Source: Bacillota bacterium | Lineage (GTDB): Bacteria; Bacillota; Clostridia; Lachnospirales; Lachnospiraceae | Assembly: GCA_023408815.1 (NCBI GenBank) | Contig: JAEYJO010000045.1 | Location: 62,001 to 126,000, forward strand | Direction: 5' to 3' | DNA: 64,000 bases | Shown here: one piece after another, positions 48,462-57,318 of the stretch | How the letters are laid out: every line of letters starts with the position of its first letter | Position numbering within the stretch: the stretch's first letter is position 1 | Program-made: the position numbers and the translations under genes | Notes under the pieces: generated by a model | Told to the model about the DNA's origin: nothing | Databases searched by the model: none | What the model saw: only the letters and a program-made list of their open reading frames with translations

Positions 48462-49796
48462 ATGTTTGAAAATTGCACAGAAAAGGAAGCGAAAGCGCAG
48501 ATACTTGAATTAGTAAATGAATATTGTGTAAAGTATCATAACCCGAAAAAGGATTTTAAATCAGGCGACAGAATTCCATATGCTTCTAGAATTTATGATA
48601 GCAAGGAAATGCTTAACTTAGTTGATAGTGCGTTAGAGTTTTGGCTGACAGCAGGAAGATATACCAATGAATTTGAAATAAAATTTGCTGAATATTTAGG
48701 AACAAAATATTGTGCAGTAGTGAATTCCGGATCATCTGCAAATTTAATTGCATTTATGACGCTGACATCGCCACTTTTGGGAGAAAAACGAATAAAAAGA
48801 GGCGATGAAGTAATAACGGTGGCGGCGGGATTCCCAACAACTGTTACACCGATTATTCAGTATGGAGCCATTCCGGTATTCTTAGATATAACAATACCAC
48901 AGTATAACATTGATGCTTCACAATTAGAAGCGGCGCTTTCGGACAAAACAAAGGCAGTCATGATAGCTCATACATTGGGTAATCCTTTTGACTTAAATAC
49001 AGTTAGAGAATTTTGTCAAAAGAATGATTTGTGGTTAATCGAAGATAATTGCGACGCGCTTGGCTCAAAATATATTCTTAATGGTCAAGAAAGATTTACT
49101 GGAACTGTAGGTGATATAGGTACTTCAAGTTTTTATCCGCCACATCATATGACTATGGGGGAAGGCGGGGCGGTTTATACCGATAATCCTTTATTAAATA
49201 AAATAATTAAATCTTTTCGCGATTGGGGTAGAGACTGCGTTTGCCCTTCAGGAAAGGATAACATGTGTGGGCATCGCTTTGAAAAACAATATGGTGAATT
49301 ACCGTTTGGTTATGATCACAAGTATATATATTCTCATTTTGGCTATAACTTAAAAGCAACAGATTTACAAGCAGCTATAGGCTGCGCACAGTTGGAGAAG
49401 ATTCCTATGTTTATTGAGCGTAGGAGGGAGAATTTTGAAAAATTGAAAAAAGAGCTTCTGCCTGTGGCGGATAAGTTAATACTTCCTGAACCTTGTAAAA
49501 ATTCAGAGCCTAGTTGGTTTGGATTTATGATTACGTGTAAAGAGGGTGTTGATAGGCATAAAATAGTAAATACCTTGGAACAGAATGGAATACAAACCAG
49601 GATGTTATTTTCCGGTAATTTAATTAAGCATCCTTGCTTTGACGAGATGCGAAAAGCTGGAGAGGGATATCGTGTGATAGGTAAATTGAAAAACACAGAT
49701 AGAATTATGAAAGATTCTTTCTGGATTGGCGTTTATCCAGGAATGACGGACAAGATGATAAATTATATGGCACAAAGTATTATAGATGCGTTATAG
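48462..49796 (+). CDS. rfbH: CDP-4-dehydro-6-deoxyglucose 3-dehydrase (E1)
   Basis: A 444-residue enzyme related to DegT aminotransferases but with histidine in place of the PLP lysine: SSFYPPHHMTMGEGG (about residues 222-236). RDCVCPSGKDNMCGHRF supplies cysteines for the [2Fe-2S] cluster. It removes the C3 hydroxyl of CDP-4-keto-6-deoxyglucose, giving CDP-4-keto-3,6-dideoxyglucose after reduction by an E3 protein, which is not seen in the window. ATG 48462 is chosen because AGGAG lies seven bases upstream; the ATG at 48456 sits almost on that site. Confidence 0.94.
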   Translation: MFENCTEKEAKAQILELVNEYCVKYHNPKKDFKSGDRIPYASRIYDSKEMLNLVDSALEFWLTAGRYTNEFEIKFAEYLGTKYCAVVNSGSSANLIAFMTLTSPLLGEKRIKRGDEVITVAAGFPTTVTPIIQYGAIPVFLDITIPQYNIDASQLEAALSDKTKAVMIAHTLGNPFDLNTVREFCQKNDLWLIEDNCDALGSKYILNGQERFTGTVGDIGTSSFYPPHHMTMGEGGAVYTDNPLLNKIIKSFRDWGRDCVCPSGKDNMCGHRFEKQYGELPFGYDHKYIYSHFGYNLKATDLQAAIGCAQLEKIPMFIERRRENFEKLKKELLPVADKLILPEPCKNSEPSWFGFMITCKEGVDRHKIVNTLEQNGIQTRMLFSGNLIKHPCFDEMRKAGEGYRVIGKLKNTDRIMKDSFWIGVYPGMTDKMINYMAQSIIDAL

Positions 49797-49827
49797 CGGC
49801 AAAAGTATAAGAGATTAGGAAAATATC

Positions 49828-51438
49828 ATGGGACAAATTAAATTATTAGATTGTACATTACGAGATGGCGGATATCTCAATGATTGGAAATTTGGTCACG
49901 ATAATATCGTTACGATTTTTGAAAGATTAGTGAGCGCACAATTGGATATTATTGAAATTGGTTTTCTGGACGCGCGTAGAGTTTATGATTATGAAAGAAG
50001 TATATTGCCAGATACAAATAGTGTAGCGGTTACATATGGGGATTTAAAATGCGGAAAATCTATGATAGTAGGGATGATTGATTATGGAACTTGTGGTATA
50101 GATTATATACAATTTTGTAAAGATTCTTACTTGGATGGAATACGAGTGATTTTTAAAAAAGAGAAAATGTATGATGCCATAGATTTTTGCAAAAAGATAA
50201 AGAAAAAAGGATATTTTGTTTTTGCACAGGCGGTATCTATTACTAGTTATAACGACGATGAATTTGCGGAACTGGTAGGTTTAGTAAATGAATTGCAGCC
50301 TTATGCATTTTCTCTCGTAGATACATATGGATTGTTACACAAGAAGCAATTAGAACATTATTTTATTATGTCCGATAAATTATTAAAATCGGAAATAGGT
50401 CTTGGGTACCATGCTCATAATAACTTTCAGTTAGCGTATGCTAATTGTATTGAGGTTTTGGAGAAAAAAATAGATAGGACACTGATTATAGACGGAACAT
50501 TGTATGGAATGGGAAAAAGCGCGGGAAACGCTCCTACAGAGTTATTGGCCATGTATATGAATGAGCATAACAGTAAAAATTACCGCACTCATCAGCTATT
50601 GGAAGCTATTGACGTAACTATGTTAGATATTTACCGTAAAACACCTTGGGGATATAACTTTAAATTCTTTTTATCGGCATCTAATGATTGTCATCCAGGT
50701 TATGTAGCGTATTTACAAGACAAGCAAAAGTTATCGGTAAAATCAATTAATGAAATTCTCGTTAGTATAGATTCTCAAAAAAAATTATTATATGATGAAA
50801 AATATATTGAAAAATTATATATGAATTATCAAAAAAAAGAGTGCAATGATACAGATAGTTATGGTAGGTTAGTTACCTTGCTGCAAGGAAAAGAAGTGCT
50901 GATTTTAGCTTCCGGAAATAATGTTTATGCACAGAGCGATAAAATATTAAAGTATATACTAAAAAAGGAGCTTGTTGTCTTTTCCGTTAATTTTCTTCCA
51001 CAAACTTTTGATGTTGATTATTTGTTTATGTCTAATGCAAAAAGATATGTGCAAATGGCAACGACATTTAGTAAAAAGCCAAAAAATGTAAAAACAATTG
51101 CTACATCTAATATAACAAGCTCTACGAACGAATTTGATTTCATTTTAAATTATGGAAATCTATTGGATGAAGCAGCAGAGATGAGAGATAATCCTTTATT
51201 TATGCTTTTGAAACTATTTAGAGATAGTGATGTTTCATCTATTGCGCTTGCTGGTTTTGATGGATATGATAGAGCGAAGACAACTAATTATGTAAATGCC
51301 AATATGGAATATACGTTTACAAAAGAGCGGGCAGAACAAATTAACAATGATGTTCGCAATGCTTTAGAGCGTTCAAAAGTTTTGGATAAAATATATTTTG
51401 TGACAGATAGTTATTATAATGAAAATGAAAGAAGATAG
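49828..51438 (+). CDS. Two-domain HMGL-like aldolase of unknown sugar pathway
   Basis: A 536-residue protein. Residues 1-275 form a TIM barrel of the HMG-CoA lyase/homocitrate synthase/oxovalerate aldolase superfamily: DCTLRDGGYLNDW (metal-binding aspartate, active arginine), GFLDARR, GYHAHNN (metal-ligand histidines) and DGTLYGMGKSAGN. Residues 340-536 form a second domain (VLILASGNNVYAQSD, SVNFLPQTFDVDYLFMSN, ALAGFDGYDRA) that resembles a Rossmann-type nucleotide-binding domain and has no obvious family. Usual HMGL substrates (homocitrate, HMG-CoA) make no sense here. In this cassette it may make or break a C-C bond in a CDP-sugar branch or release a pyruvate/aldehyde unit; this is inference. 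Confidence 0.75.
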   Translation: MGQIKLLDCTLRDGGYLNDWKFGHDNIVTIFERLVSAQLDIIEIGFLDARRVYDYERSILPDTNSVAVTYGDLKCGKSMIVGMIDYGTCGIDYIQFCKDSYLDGIRVIFKKEKMYDAIDFCKKIKKKGYFVFAQAVSITSYNDDEFAELVGLVNELQPYAFSLVDTYGLLHKKQLEHYFIMSDKLLKSEIGLGYHAHNNFQLAYANCIEVLEKKIDRTLIIDGTLYGMGKSAGNAPTELLAMYMNEHNSKNYRTHQLLEAIDVTMLDIYRKTPWGYNFKFFLSASNDCHPGYVAYLQDKQKLSVKSINEILVSIDSQKKLLYDEKYIEKLYMNYQKKECNDTDSYGRLVTLLQGKEVLILASGNNVYAQSDKILKYILKKELVVFSVNFLPQTFDVDYLFMSNAKRYVQMATTFSKKPKNVKTIATSNITSSTNEFDFILNYGNLLDEAAEMRDNPLFMLLKLFRDSDVSSIALAGFDGYDRAKTTNYVNANMEYTFTKERAEQINNDVRNALERSKVLDKIYFVTDSYYNENERR

Positions 51439-51444
51439 CTTGAT

Positions 51445-53241
51445 ATGAAAATAAAGATAGCTGATTATATCGCGGAATATCTTGTTGAACATGGAATTAC
51501 AGATGTTTTTACAGTTGTGGGTGGAGGCGCTATGCATCTTAATGATGCGTTTGGGCATAAAAGAGGGTTACATTGTACATATAATCATCACGAACAAGCA
51601 AGTGCTATAGCATCAGAGAGTTATACTCGGATTCACAATAAAATGGCAGTAACTTGTGTAACCAGTGGCCCCGGTGCAATTAATGCTCTGAACGGTGTGG
51701 CAGGAGCATATCTGGACTCAATTCCAATGTTAATTATTTCCGGGCAAACGAAAAGCACACTAACGGTGAAACATAGCGGACTTAATCTTCGAACTTTAGG
51801 AAATCAAGAATTTGACATTATTAGTGCTATTAAAGGAATGACAAAATATAGTGAAATGGTGGAAATGCCTAAAAAAATAAAATATTATTTAGATAAAGCG
51901 ATGTATATAGCGAGTAGTGGGAGACCTGGTCCGTGTTGGCTGGATATACCACTCGACATTCAGGGAAGCTATATTGATACAGATGATTTATGTTCATATA
52001 ACACAGATAATTATATAATAAATATAGATCAGACTATCGATTGGGAAATAATTAACGAGAAAATAAAAAGAGCAAAACGCCCAATTTTGTACGGCGGGAA
52101 TGCCATTAGACTTTCCGGTGGATATAAGGTATTTAGAAAGTTAGTAGATGAGTTACATATTCCGGTAGTTACAGGATGGAATAGCATCGATTTACTTCCT
52201 ACAAATTCACCATATTATGTAGGAAGAGCAGGAATAATGGGAGATAGGGCGGGAAACTTTGCTGTCCAAAATAGTGACTTATTAATTTCATTAGGAAGCA
52301 GATTGAATATATATCAAGTAGGATATAACCTAGAAACATGGGCGAGAAAGGCGTATGTAATAGCTGTTGATATTGATAGAGAAGAACTAAAAAAACCTAC
52401 GATAAGAGTGGATATGCCTGTTTGTCATGATGTAAAGATGTTTATGGAAGGGCTGCGATTTAATGCTTTAGATATTGAACCTAATTTGGAGTGGATTGAG
52501 CAATGCCAGAGATGGAAGGACGAATATCCTGTAATTCAGGAAAAACATTATAAGAGTTCCAAATTGTGTAATGCCTATGCGTTTATTCATGAATTAAGTA
52601 AAGCAATACCGGAAGGTATGAATACAGTAGTGGCTAATGGGTCAGCAAGTGTAGTTGGGAGCCAGACATATTTTATAAAGGAAAATCAGCGCTTTATTAT
52701 GAACTGTGCTCTATCCTCTATGGGGTATGACTTGCCCGCCGCTATAGGTGCATGTATTGCAGATGAAAAAAAACCGTTAGTTTGCATTGCAGGGGATGGT
52801 AGTATTCAAATGAATTTACAGGAACTGCAGACAATAATTACAAACAAGTTGCCCATAAAAATATATATAATTAATAATCAGGGATATCATCAGATTAGGT
52901 TAACACAAAAAAATATCTTTGCAGAAAAAACGTTAATTGGTGTAGGGCCTGAGAGCAACGATTTGGACTTTCCTAATATGGAGAAATTAGCCTGGGCTTA
53001 CGGATACGAATATTTTAAATGTGAGGATAACTTAGGGTTAAATGAGTTCATAAAAGCAACACTTAATTTTCAGGGACCGTTAATTGCGGAAGTTTTTACG
53101 GATACTGATCAAATTTATGAGCCGAAATCAGCAACAAAAAGATTAGAAGATGGAACCTTGGCTTCTCCTCCGCTGGAGGATTTATATCCGTTTTTACCTA
53201 GGGAGGAATTGGAGAAGAATATGTTTATAGATATGATATGA
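51445..53241 (+). CDS. ThDP-dependent acetolactate-synthase-like enzyme, probable sugar C-branching enzyme (YerE-like)
   Basis: A 598-residue protein with the three domains of the acetolactate synthase/pyruvate decarboxylase family. NHHEQASA holds the ThDP-activating glutamate (E50), and AGDGSIQMNLQEL (GDGS about 450-453) with IINNQGY is the Mg-ThDP motif. It ends PLEDLYPFLPREEL, like ThDP enzymes of O-antigen loci. No IlvN-like small subunit is nearby, so valine/isoleucine synthesis is unlikely. In Yersinia, YerE attaches a two-carbon unit from pyruvate to C4 of CDP-4-keto-3,6-dideoxyglucose, the product of RfbH. The close rfbF-rfbH neighbours support a similar reaction here. Confidence 0.8.
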   Translation: MKIKIADYIAEYLVEHGITDVFTVVGGGAMHLNDAFGHKRGLHCTYNHHEQASAIASESYTRIHNKMAVTCVTSGPGAINALNGVAGAYLDSIPMLIISGQTKSTLTVKHSGLNLRTLGNQEFDIISAIKGMTKYSEMVEMPKKIKYYLDKAMYIASSGRPGPCWLDIPLDIQGSYIDTDDLCSYNTDNYIINIDQTIDWEIINEKIKRAKRPILYGGNAIRLSGGYKVFRKLVDELHIPVVTGWNSIDLLPTNSPYYVGRAGIMGDRAGNFAVQNSDLLISLGSRLNIYQVGYNLETWARKAYVIAVDIDREELKKPTIRVDMPVCHDVKMFMEGLRFNALDIEPNLEWIEQCQRWKDEYPVIQEKHYKSSKLCNAYAFIHELSKAIPEGMNTVVANGSASVVGSQTYFIKENQRFIMNCALSSMGYDLPAAIGACIADEKKPLVCIAGDGSIQMNLQELQTIITNKLPIKIYIINNQGYHQIRLTQKNIFAEKTLIGVGPESNDLDFPNMEKLAWAYGYEYFKCEDNLGLNEFIKATLNFQGPLIAEVFTDTDQIYEPKSATKRLEDGTLASPPLEDLYPFLPREELEKNMFIDMI

Positions 53242-53274
53242 TTTTGCTGAATTAGGAATTGGAAGAGGATGATT

Positions 53275-54357
53275 ATGGAGATAAAAGCACATTCAAAAAA
53301 TTACGAGGTTATATTTAAAGAAAATTTTGACTTTATTGAAAAGATTGCGCGGATTGAACAATCGTTATGGGTAATTGATAGAAATGTATATGAACTATAT
53401 GAGGATATATTTAATTTATACATTGAGAAAGATAGGCTTATGCTGATTGAAGCGACAGAGTCCAACAAGATTATAGAAACGGCTCTTAGTATCTGTGAGA
53501 GAATGACTTTGTTGCAGGGCAAACGTAATAGTACGTTGATTTCGGTTGGCGGTGGAATTACTCAGGACATTACAGGATTTGCTGCAAATATCTTATATAG
53601 AGGAGTACAGTGGATTTTTATTCCCACTACTTTGCTTGCGGCATGTGATAGTTGTATAGGAAGTAAGACTTCATTGAATTTTAAAGAATATAAGAATTTG
53701 CTGGGGACGTTTTATCCGCCGGATGAATTATATATATGTTTACCTTTTTTTAAGACATTATCGGAAATTGATTTATTAAGTGGATTAGGAGAAGTTGTGA
53801 AGTTTAATATTATGTCTGGGAGGGATTCTCTTTCATTAATAGAGAATGATATAGTGTTACTGCTTCAGCGGGATGAACAGATTATTAAACAATATATACA
53901 TAAATCTTTGGAATTTAAAAAGACATTTATTGAGGCTGACGAATTTGATAGAGGAATACGTATTAAATTGAATTTTGCACACACGTTTGGTCATGCTTTT
54001 GAAACTGCTACCAATTATGCAATACCTCATGGAACAGCAGTTGCTATGGGAACTATAGTAGCTAGTAGCATATCTTGTTCGAGGGGATTCATTAGTAAGG
54101 AAACAAATAAAAAGATTCAAAGTATACTTTTGAACATTATAGATATACAGTTGCTGAAAGAAAATAATAATCTTAATATTCAAGATATCTATAAATTTGA
54201 TAATATAATGAGAGCGATCAGTAAAGATAAAAAGCAGATAAGTTCTTCATTAACTGCAATTTTATTTGAAAATGAAAAACTAGGTTTGGCGATTTTTCAT
54301 GATTTAAATTTCGATGAAATAAAAAGTGCAATAAAGGAATTAATGAATATTTTGTAA
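53275..54357 (+). CDS. 3-dehydroquinate-synthase-like cyclase in a sugar cassette
   Basis: A 360-residue member of the dehydroquinate synthase-like superfamily. VGGGITQDITGFAANILYRG is the NAD-binding loop; IPTTLLAACDSCIGSKTSLN and KNLLGTFYPP follow. E173, H236 and H252 (LGEVVKF, NFAHTFGHAFE, PHGTAVAMG) match the zinc ligands, and KDKK near residue 314 matches the AroB phosphate site. All active residues therefore seem present. Its setting between a ThDP enzyme and an SDR, with no shikimate genes, argues against housekeeping AroB and for a sugar-derived carbocycle. ATG 53275 is preferred (AGAGG six bases upstream) over ATG 53269. Confidence 0.8.
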   Translation: MEIKAHSKNYEVIFKENFDFIEKIARIEQSLWVIDRNVYELYEDIFNLYIEKDRLMLIEATESNKIIETALSICERMTLLQGKRNSTLISVGGGITQDITGFAANILYRGVQWIFIPTTLLAACDSCIGSKTSLNFKEYKNLLGTFYPPDELYICLPFFKTLSEIDLLSGLGEVVKFNIMSGRDSLSLIENDIVLLLQRDEQIIKQYIHKSLEFKKTFIEADEFDRGIRIKLNFAHTFGHAFETATNYAIPHGTAVAMGTIVASSISCSRGFISKETNKKIQSILLNIIDIQLLKENNNLNIQDIYKFDNIMRAISKDKKQISSSLTAILFENEKLGLAIFHDLNFDEIKSAIKELMNIL

Positions 54358-54373
54358 AAGGAAGAGTTCTATT

Positions 54374-55300
54374 TTGAAGAGAATATTTATTACAGGGCCA
54401 ACGGGAGCTATAGGGATAGCTTTGATTAATCATTTAGTTGGAATGAATCATGAGGTTGTTGCGATATGCAGAAAAAATTCCCAAAGGCTAAAAAATATCC
54501 CGCAAAGTCATAAAATTAAAATTGTAGAGTTCGATTTATGCGAAATAAATGAACATTCAGAAGAATTAGGTAATGGGGACTATTTCTTTCATTTGGCATG
54601 GGATGGGACATCTGGAGCAGAACGCAATGATTTGGATTTACAATTAAAAAATGTGCAGTATACATTAGATTGCTTGCGGTTATCTAAAAAATTGGGATGC
54701 AAAAAATTTGTGGGAATAGGTTCGCAAGCAGAATATGGTATAAAAAATGAGAAATTGACGGCTGACTCCTCAACGAACCCGCTCACGGGATATGGAATTG
54801 GTAAATTATGTACTTCATATATGAGCAAAATTGAGGCGCGGAAATTAGAAATGGAGTTTAATTGGGTTAGAATATTGAGCATATATGGTCCATATGATGG
54901 AAAGCATACGTTGGTTATGTCACTGATTGATAAAATGATTAAAAATCAGGATATTGAATTGACAGCGGGAGTCCAAATATGGGATTATCTATATAGTGAA
55001 GATGCGGCGAGGGCATTGTGGCTAATAGCAGAGAAAGGTATAACTGAAAAAACATATGTATTAGGTAGTGGCAGTGCTGTGGAATTGAAACAGTATATTG
55101 AAATAATAAACAAAATCATTCCTAATCATTCTAACTTGTTATGGGGAAAAATTTCTTATGCACCACAATCCATTATGTACTTATGTGCATCAAATGAAGA
55201 ATTACACGCGGATACTGGATTTAAGCCAGAGACTAGTTTTGAAACTGGCATATTAAATACATATTTGTGGTATAAGGAGTATGTCTATGAAAAAAATTAG
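54374..55300 (+). CDS. Extended SDR (NAD-dependent epimerase/reductase) probably acting on a CDP-dideoxysugar
   Basis: A 308-residue Rossmann protein. ITGPTGAIGIALINHL is the NAD(P) loop, FFHLAWDGTSGAERND and FVGIGSQAEYG occur at the serine/threonine region, and YGIGKL holds the catalytic Y-x3-K. HLAWDG with GSQAEYG is the pattern of CDP-sugar ketoreductases (abequose/paratose synthase and YerF-like) in O-antigen loci. It may reduce the keto group left after branching. The start is TTG 54374 with GGAAGAG seven bases upstream. It overlaps the next gene by 14 bases. Confidence 0.78.
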   Translation: MKRIFITGPTGAIGIALINHLVGMNHEVVAICRKNSQRLKNIPQSHKIKIVEFDLCEINEHSEELGNGDYFFHLAWDGTSGAERNDLDLQLKNVQYTLDCLRLSKKLGCKKFVGIGSQAEYGIKNEKLTADSSTNPLTGYGIGKLCTSYMSKIEARKLEMEFNWVRILSIYGPYDGKHTLVMSLIDKMIKNQDIELTAGVQIWDYLYSEDAARALWLIAEKGITEKTYVLGSGSAVELKQYIEIINKIIPNHSNLLWGKISYAPQSIMYLCASNEELHADTGFKPETSFETGILNTYLWYKEYVYEKN

Positions 55301-56228
55301 TATTATGATGCCTTGTTATAATGAAGAAGAGAATGTAGTTCCGCTAAGTAAGGAAATAATTGAAATTATCCATGGAGAATTGCCTCAATATGATTATGAG
55401 CTGCTATTTATTGACAATTGTTCTAGAGATATGACAAGGGATAAGCTTCGGTTACTGGCAGCAGAAAATAAAAAAATTAAAGTTATTTTGAATGCAAAGA
55501 ATTTCGGGCAGTTTAATTCTCCATTTTATGGAATGTTACAGACTGAAGGCGACTGTACAATTGTAATGTGCGCAGATTTTCAAGATCCGGTAGAAATGAT
55601 TCCGATTTTTATTAAAGAGTGGGAGAAGGGTTACAAAATTGTTTCTGCAATCAAGACAGCGAGTAAAGAAAACCGGTTTGTGTATTTATTACGTTCTTTT
55701 TACTATAAATTAATAAAGAAAATGTCAGATGTAGAACAGATAGAGCATTTTACAGGTTTTGGTTTATATGATAAAAGTTTTATTGATATTTTAAAAACTC
55801 TTGATGACCCGTCTCCTTTTTTAAGAGGGATAGTTGCTGAATTCGGATATAAGCGTAAGGATATAACCTATGAGCAGCAAAGAAGAAGAGCAGGGAAATC
55901 TAGTAATAATTGGTATCGTCTGTATGATGCGGCGATGTTGAGTATTACAAGTTATACAAAAGTGGGATTACGTTTAGCAACATTCATAGGGTTTATTTGT
56001 GGGGGACTTAGTGCAGTTGTCGCAATTATTTATTTGATTCTTAAATTGATACATTGGGACAGCTTTCAAGCAGGCATTTCTCCGGCTATTATCGGACTTT
56101 TTTTCATGTCATCAATACAAATGCTTTTTCTTGGTTTTTTAGGTGAGTATATTATGAATATAAATACAAGAATTATGCGACGTCCGTTAGTAATTGAAGA
56201 AGAGAGAATAAATTTTGAAGAGGATTAA
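55287..56228 (+). CDS. GT2 polyprenyl-phosphate glycosyltransferase (GtrB/DPM1-like) with C-terminal helices
   Basis: A 313-residue enzyme. ISIMMPCYNEEENV, FIDNCSRDMT, NAKNFGQFNSPFYGM and CADFQDPVEMI are the GtrB/DPM1 motifs, and KRRAGKSSN-type sequence (QQRRRAGKSSNNWYR) precedes two transmembrane helices at about residues 230-290. Such enzymes make undecaprenyl-phosphate-hexose at the inner leaflet, the donor for GT-C enzymes such as the YfhO-like protein at 43781. ATG 55287 has AAGGAG seven bases upstream; ATG 55281 is too close to it. It overlaps the SDR gene. Confidence 0.9.
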   Translation: MKKISIMMPCYNEEENVVPLSKEIIEIIHGELPQYDYELLFIDNCSRDMTRDKLRLLAAENKKIKVILNAKNFGQFNSPFYGMLQTEGDCTIVMCADFQDPVEMIPIFIKEWEKGYKIVSAIKTASKENRFVYLLRSFYYKLIKKMSDVEQIEHFTGFGLYDKSFIDILKTLDDPSPFLRGIVAEFGYKRKDITYEQQRRRAGKSSNNWYRLYDAAMLSITSYTKVGLRLATFIGFICGGLSAVVAIIYLILKLIHWDSFQAGISPAIIGLFFMSSIQMLFLGFLGEYIMNINTRIMRRPLVIEEERINFEED

Positions 56229-56231
56229 TTT

Positions 56232-57299
56232 ATGAAAGTAGGAGTTATTACCGTTTATTATGCAAATTATGGTTCATATTACCAAGCGGAGGCACTTTGC
56301 GATGCAATAAGAAAATTGGGACACGAATGTGAATTGGTAAATACATCTATTCGTGGATGGAAATTGTATAAATATTATATTGGAAAGTTTGTCGACAGTG
56401 TTGCACCTGATTTTTTGATGGAGAAAGTGGCTGAAAAGGTAAATGCATTTAATATATATCGTTCCTTAAAAAATGATGTTAGAAAACTAAAAATATCTCC
56501 GGTAAGTTTTAGTATGAAGAAGTTATCGAAGAGATATGACTGTGTAATAATAGGGAGTGATATTTTATGGGCTGTTACCAATCCCTGCATGAAGTTTGTA
56601 CCAGCATATTTTGGAGAAGGAATATCATGTCCACATTTTACTTATGCCACTTCTGCCTTGACCCTGGAAAGACCGAATATCAAGATGGAAAAGCGGATGA
56701 TAGAGGGCATAAAGGGATTTAGTATGTTGTCTGGCCGCGATGACTTTACGTGCGATTATGTGAAAAGCAATGCGGGTAAAGAGTGTGAACTTGTACTTGA
56801 CCCAACATTACTGAATCCTTATTTTGGTTCACAAGGAGAAGGCGGAGGAAAGTATATTTTAGTTTATGGAGAACATTTTACGGATGAGCAGATAGAATTG
56901 ATTAAAAGTTTCTCTCGAAAGACGGGATGGAAGACCAAAGCTGTATCATGGCACCAAAGCTGGTGTGATGAATTTGAGAATGTAGAATCCGGGGAAGAAT
57001 TACAAAAATTATATTCACAAAGCGAATATTGTATGTCGTCCACTTTTCATGGAACAATATTTGCAGTTTTGAATCATAGACAATTTACATCTTTTCCAGC
57101 ACCGGGAAGAACTGAAAAAATACGTTTTGTTCTAAGTCAAATAGATTTAGAAGATCGGGTATTTACTGGAAAAAATATTGATTGTGTAAATATGCAGATA
57201 GATTATAATCATGTAAGTGAAAAGCTTCATATGTGGCAAGATAAATCATATGATTATTTAAAACGGGCTTTAAATAAAGCGGCAGACAAAAAAATGTAA
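56232..57299 (+). CDS. Polysaccharide pyruvyl transferase family protein
   Basis: A 355-residue GT-B-like protein: VGVITVYYANYGSYYQAEALCDAI at the start, YDCVIIGSDILWAV (about residues 100-113), ELVLDPTLL and CMSSTFHGTIFAVLNH (about residue 277) are the CsaB/pyruvyltransferase blocks. These enzymes transfer pyruvate from phosphoenolpyruvate to form ketals on sugars. The next gene encodes an FrhB-like Fe-S protein, a pairing often seen in capsule loci. The two genes are 19 bases apart. Confidence 0.87.
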   Translation: MKVGVITVYYANYGSYYQAEALCDAIRKLGHECELVNTSIRGWKLYKYYIGKFVDSVAPDFLMEKVAEKVNAFNIYRSLKNDVRKLKISPVSFSMKKLSKRYDCVIIGSDILWAVTNPCMKFVPAYFGEGISCPHFTYATSALTLERPNIKMEKRMIEGIKGFSMLSGRDDFTCDYVKSNAGKECELVLDPTLLNPYFGSQGEGGGKYILVYGEHFTDEQIELIKSFSRKTGWKTKAVSWHQSWCDEFENVESGEELQKLYSQSEYCMSSTFHGTIFAVLNHRQFTSFPAPGRTEKIRFVLSQIDLEDRVFTGKNIDCVNMQIDYNHVSEKLHMWQDKSYDYLKRALNKAADKKM

Positions 57300-57318
57300 A
57301 ATTAAAGAGGAATATAGC

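Noticed and set aside
49828..51438. Aldolase as isopropylmalate/homocitrate synthase or HMG-CoA lyase
   Set aside because: The barrel is related, but the C-terminal domain and the sugar-gene setting do not fit those enzymes; no leu or lys genes are nearby.
51445..53241. ThDP enzyme as IlvB of branched-chain amino acid synthesis
   Set aside because: No IlvN-like regulatory subunit or other ilv gene nearby, and the C-terminal ending is like O-antigen ThDP proteins.
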